Source: Mucilaginibacter sp. OK098 (GTDB lineage: Bacteria > Bacteroidota > Bacteroidia > Sphingobacteriales > Sphingobacteriaceae). Taken from it: a stretch of 64,000 nt of DNA. Positions 61,878 to 64,000 of the stretch are shown piece after piece. Position numbers and translations under genes: made by a program. Below the pieces are notes generated by a model. The model worked only from the letters and a program-made list of their open reading frames with translations. It was not told the DNA's origin and did not search any database. Where the stretch lies: the NCBI RefSeq assembly GCF_900142915.1, contig NZ_FRCM01000001.1, forward strand, positions 496,001-560,000, written 5' to 3'. Within the stretch, counting starts at the first letter, position 1; each line of letters opens with the position of its first letter.

Positions 61878-64000
61878 TTAAAAAGAAACATTTACACCAA
61901 AAGAGTATATTTTATTTTGCGGGTATTGCAGGTCTCCGTTACCATAACGCTCAGGATCAAGGCCTTTGAACTTGGTTATGGTTAATAAATTATCGCCGGC
62001 AAAGTAAACCCTTAGCCTGTTTATGCCAATTTTTTTGGTTACCTGGGCCGGAATGGTATACCCAAACACCAGGTTCTTAAGCCTTAAATACGATGCATCC
62101 TGCAGGAAGAAAGTAGATGGACGGCCGATCTTATCCGGCGCACTCTGCCCAAAATAAATGCGCGGCATTGTGGTTGACGGGTGTTCAGGCGTCCAGGCAT
62201 TTAACCAATCTGTAGTTGGTGAAGACCCTTGAACAAACGGAATAGTTCCCCAGCCGGATACGTATGATTTAACTCCGTAAACCCCCTGGAACATAGTCGA
62301 AAGATCGAAGCCCTTAAAACTTGCCCCAAGATTAAATGAATAGTTCAATTTAGGATATACACCACCAATAATGGTACGGTCATTCTGGTCAATTTTACCA
62401 TCGCCGTTAACGTCTTTATATTTCAGGTCGCCGGGCAGGGTAGAGTCAGAGAACTGCTTGGGTGAACTGGCCACCTCAGCTGCTGATTGGAATATCCCGA
62501 TCACCTGCAGCATATAAAAGGAGTTCCAGGGCTGCCCGTTTTGATTAATGGTATAACCACCAATTTCCTGCTGGCCAAATTTTACCAGCTTGTTGTGGTT
62601 ATGGTCAACGTTAACACCAAAGTTATAGGCAAGGCCCCCTAAAGCACCATCACGCACAACATTGTAGTACGTTAAACCAAGCTCAATACCGCGGTTGTTC
62701 ACCACACCATCATTAATAGTAGGAGCGTATAAGCCCACCACAGCGGTAACCTGTGCCTGCCTTAAAATATCAGATGTGGTTTTATTATACCAATCGGCTG
62801 TTAAATTAAAGTTTTTGAAAATGGCGACATCTAAACCAATATCGGTCATTGTGGTTGTTTCCCATTTAATAACCGGGTTGTTCAGGTTTTGCTGCGCTAC
62901 ACCTGTTGTAAGGGTTGAGTTATCAAAAGAGTAATTTCCGGTAAGGTTCAGCAATGCCTGAAAAGGATAGTTACCGATATTTTGGTTACCTAACTGCCCC
63001 CATGATCCCCTGAGCTTAAAATTATCCAGCCAGGTTAAATTCATGGCTTTTACAAAAGGCTCCTCGGTGGCCCGCCAACCTCCTGAAAACGATGGAAATA
63101 CTCCCCACTTGTTCTTACCCGCAAATTTTGAACTTCCGTCATCACGGATGTTAGCTTCCAACAGGTAACGACCTTTGTAATCATAATTCAAACGGCCGAA
63201 GTATGACATCAAAGCCCATTGATTAGATGTACCGTAAGCATTTTGTATGTCTGAACCACCTGCGTTCAGTTCCTGTAAATCCAAATCAGGAAAGTTCTTG
63301 CGATAGCCCTGTAAGTATGAATATTTACTTTGCTCAATGCTATAGCCAAATTGCGCCTTAATATTATGCCCGTGAAAATCATGCGCATAATTTAAGTAGC
63401 TATATAAATTGGTATATACCGTTTGTTCGTCCTGGTCTGTTAAACCTTTGCCCAGGTCCAACGAGGTTTGCAGTTGATTGGTCTTGAAATTGTATTCATC
63501 AAGGGTTGCTTTAAAATCCTTGTATTTATCCATGTTAAAGTTCACCGCACCTTTGGTGTACCAGGAAAGATCCTTACTGAATTGAACTTCAACCCAGCCT
63601 TGTGCATTTACGGCGTAATCATTAGTTACCCGGGTAAAGTTTTGATCCAGTACAGCTATCGGGTTCTTATTATTATACTCAAAGTCATAGGCTTTGTAGG
63701 TGTAATGTCCGCTGCCATCAGTCAGGTACGGGCCATAAGTAGGTGCTTGTGACATGGCCGAAAGAAAGAGGTCCATGGAAGAACCGTCCCATTGGCTGGG
63801 TGATGAAGGATTACCTGCGACAGCATCCCTTGTGCCTGATTTTAACAGCACATTGGTTCCGAATTTAATATGATTGTTAACCTTTGAAGTTAAATTGATC
63901 CGGGCATTGTATCGTTTATAATCAAAGCCTCTTTCAATACCATTTTGATTAATATAACCCAATGATACATTATAAGTAGTTTTGTCAGTACCGCCACTAA
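61878..64000 (-). CDS. susC: SusC/RagA TonB-dependent outer-membrane transporter (5' end outside window)
   Basis: The frame stays open to the window edge, so about 708 C-terminal residues of a protein of roughly 1000 are present. The first visible codons read SGGTDKTTYNVSLGYINQNG, a standard SusC barrel start. Other family marks: WEVEFS-like strands, KNKWGVFPSFSGGWRATEEP, LRGSWGQLGNQNIGNYPFQA, RTIIGGVYPKLNYSFNLGAS and the C-terminal YPQNKIYSFGVNVSF with final Phe. Plug domain and any regulator upstream lie outside. Imports oligosaccharide released at the surface. Confidence 0.95.
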   Translation of the reverse strand, partial: SGGTDKTTYNVSLGYINQNGIERGFDYKRYNARINLTSKVNNHIKFGTNVLLKSGTRDAVAGNPSSPSQWDGSSMDLFLSAMSQAPTYGPYLTDGSGHYTYKAYDFEYNNKNPIAVLDQNFTRVTNDYAVNAQGWVEVQFSKDLSWYTKGAVNFNMDKYKDFKATLDEYNFKTNQLQTSLDLGKGLTDQDEQTVYTNLYSYLNYAHDFHGHNIKAQFGYSIEQSKYSYLQGYRKNFPDLDLQELNAGGSDIQNAYGTSNQWALMSYFGRLNYDYKGRYLLEANIRDDGSSKFAGKNKWGVFPSFSGGWRATEEPFVKAMNLTWLDNFKLRGSWGQLGNQNIGNYPFQALLNLTGNYSFDNSTLTTGVAQQNLNNPVIKWETTTMTDIGLDVAIFKNFNLTADWYNKTTSDILRQAQVTAVVGLYAPTINDGVVNNRGIELGLTYYNVVRDGALGGLAYNFGVNVDHNHNKLVKFGQQEIGGYTINQNGQPWNSFYMLQVIGIFQSAAEVASSPKQFSDSTLPGDLKYKDVNGDGKIDQNDRTIIGGVYPKLNYSFNLGASFKGFDLSTMFQGVYGVKSYVSGWGTIPFVQGSSPTTDWLNAWTPEHPSTTMPRIYFGQSAPDKIGRPSTFFLQDASYLRLKNLVFGYTIPAQVTKKIGINRLRVYFAGDNLLTITKFKGLDPERYGNGDLQYPQNKIYSFGVNVSF

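Noticed and set aside
1..64000. tRNA, rRNA, transposase or integrase genes
   Set aside because: None could be seen by eye on either strand; absence is not proven without a covariance-model or profile search.

Overview
The window comes from a Bacteroidota chromosome, most likely a Sphingobacteriaceae member close to Mucilaginibacter or Pedobacter. Signs of this are a SusC/SusD pair with linked glycoside hydrolases, Rhs proteins of the DUF6443 type, AT-rich spacers, weak Shine-Dalgarno signals and one fairly good TTG/TAnnTTTG-like promoter. The taxon is inferred from gene style only; no rRNA or tRNA gene was seen.

Layout. 1-2040 is a gene graveyard: a frameshifted, decapitated GH43 glycosidase on the minus strand, a decapitated SDR oxidoreductase on the plus strand, and a second SDR with an internal deletion. 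2689-8759 (+) is a compact type II secretion/type IV pilus-like operon (pseudopilin G, prepilin peptidase, ATPase E, secretin D, L/PilMN-like and M-like proteins). 9186-18941 (+) holds two very large exported Rhs/YD-repeat proteins, the second with eight near-identical 276-bp repeats and a variable C-terminal tail. 18988-21760 (+) looks like an effector/immunity tail region: two small membrane proteins, an orphan effector-like fragment, two tandem paralogous putative immunity genes and a third broken copy, bracketed by two directly repeated hairpins. 27095-21916 (-) carries the rest of the secretion machine (lipoprotein, C/PilP-like protein, MORN-like protein, large beta-helix-like pilin, I- and J-like pseudopilins, F platform). 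The two halves of the T2SS-like apparatus therefore converge on, and enclose, the Rhs/immunity locus. This is the best candidate for an undescribed system: a T2SS-like nanomachine genetically coupled to a polymorphic Rhs effector.

27601-30206 (-) is a LuxR-type response regulator with a TPR-containing histidine kinase. Divergent from it, 30368-39923 (+) is a run of eight exported proteins (OmpA-like, lipoprotein, beta-trefoil-like, propeller-like, several with no recognised family, and an 837-residue metzincin-like HELCH protein). 40180-45145 has a YtcJ-type amidohydrolase, an exported TonB-C/propeller protein and a dicarboxylate/cation symporter.

45232-64000 is a fucose-centred glycan utilisation region. 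A local AraC regulator faces an operon of GH29 fucosidase, L-fuconate dehydratase, SSS transporter, exported mutarotase-like lipoprotein and SDR (probable L-fucose dehydrogenase). A second AraC and an MDR reductase follow. On the minus strand is a PUL: SusC (cut by the window edge), SusD, a dual-domain esterase, GH95 fucosidase and a clan GH-D alpha-galactosidase-like enzyme. A 16-bp element (15/16 identical), at the same distance (42 bp) from a TAATTT(T)AG box, precedes both the GH29 operon and the GH95 gene, so the two blocks are probably one regulon.
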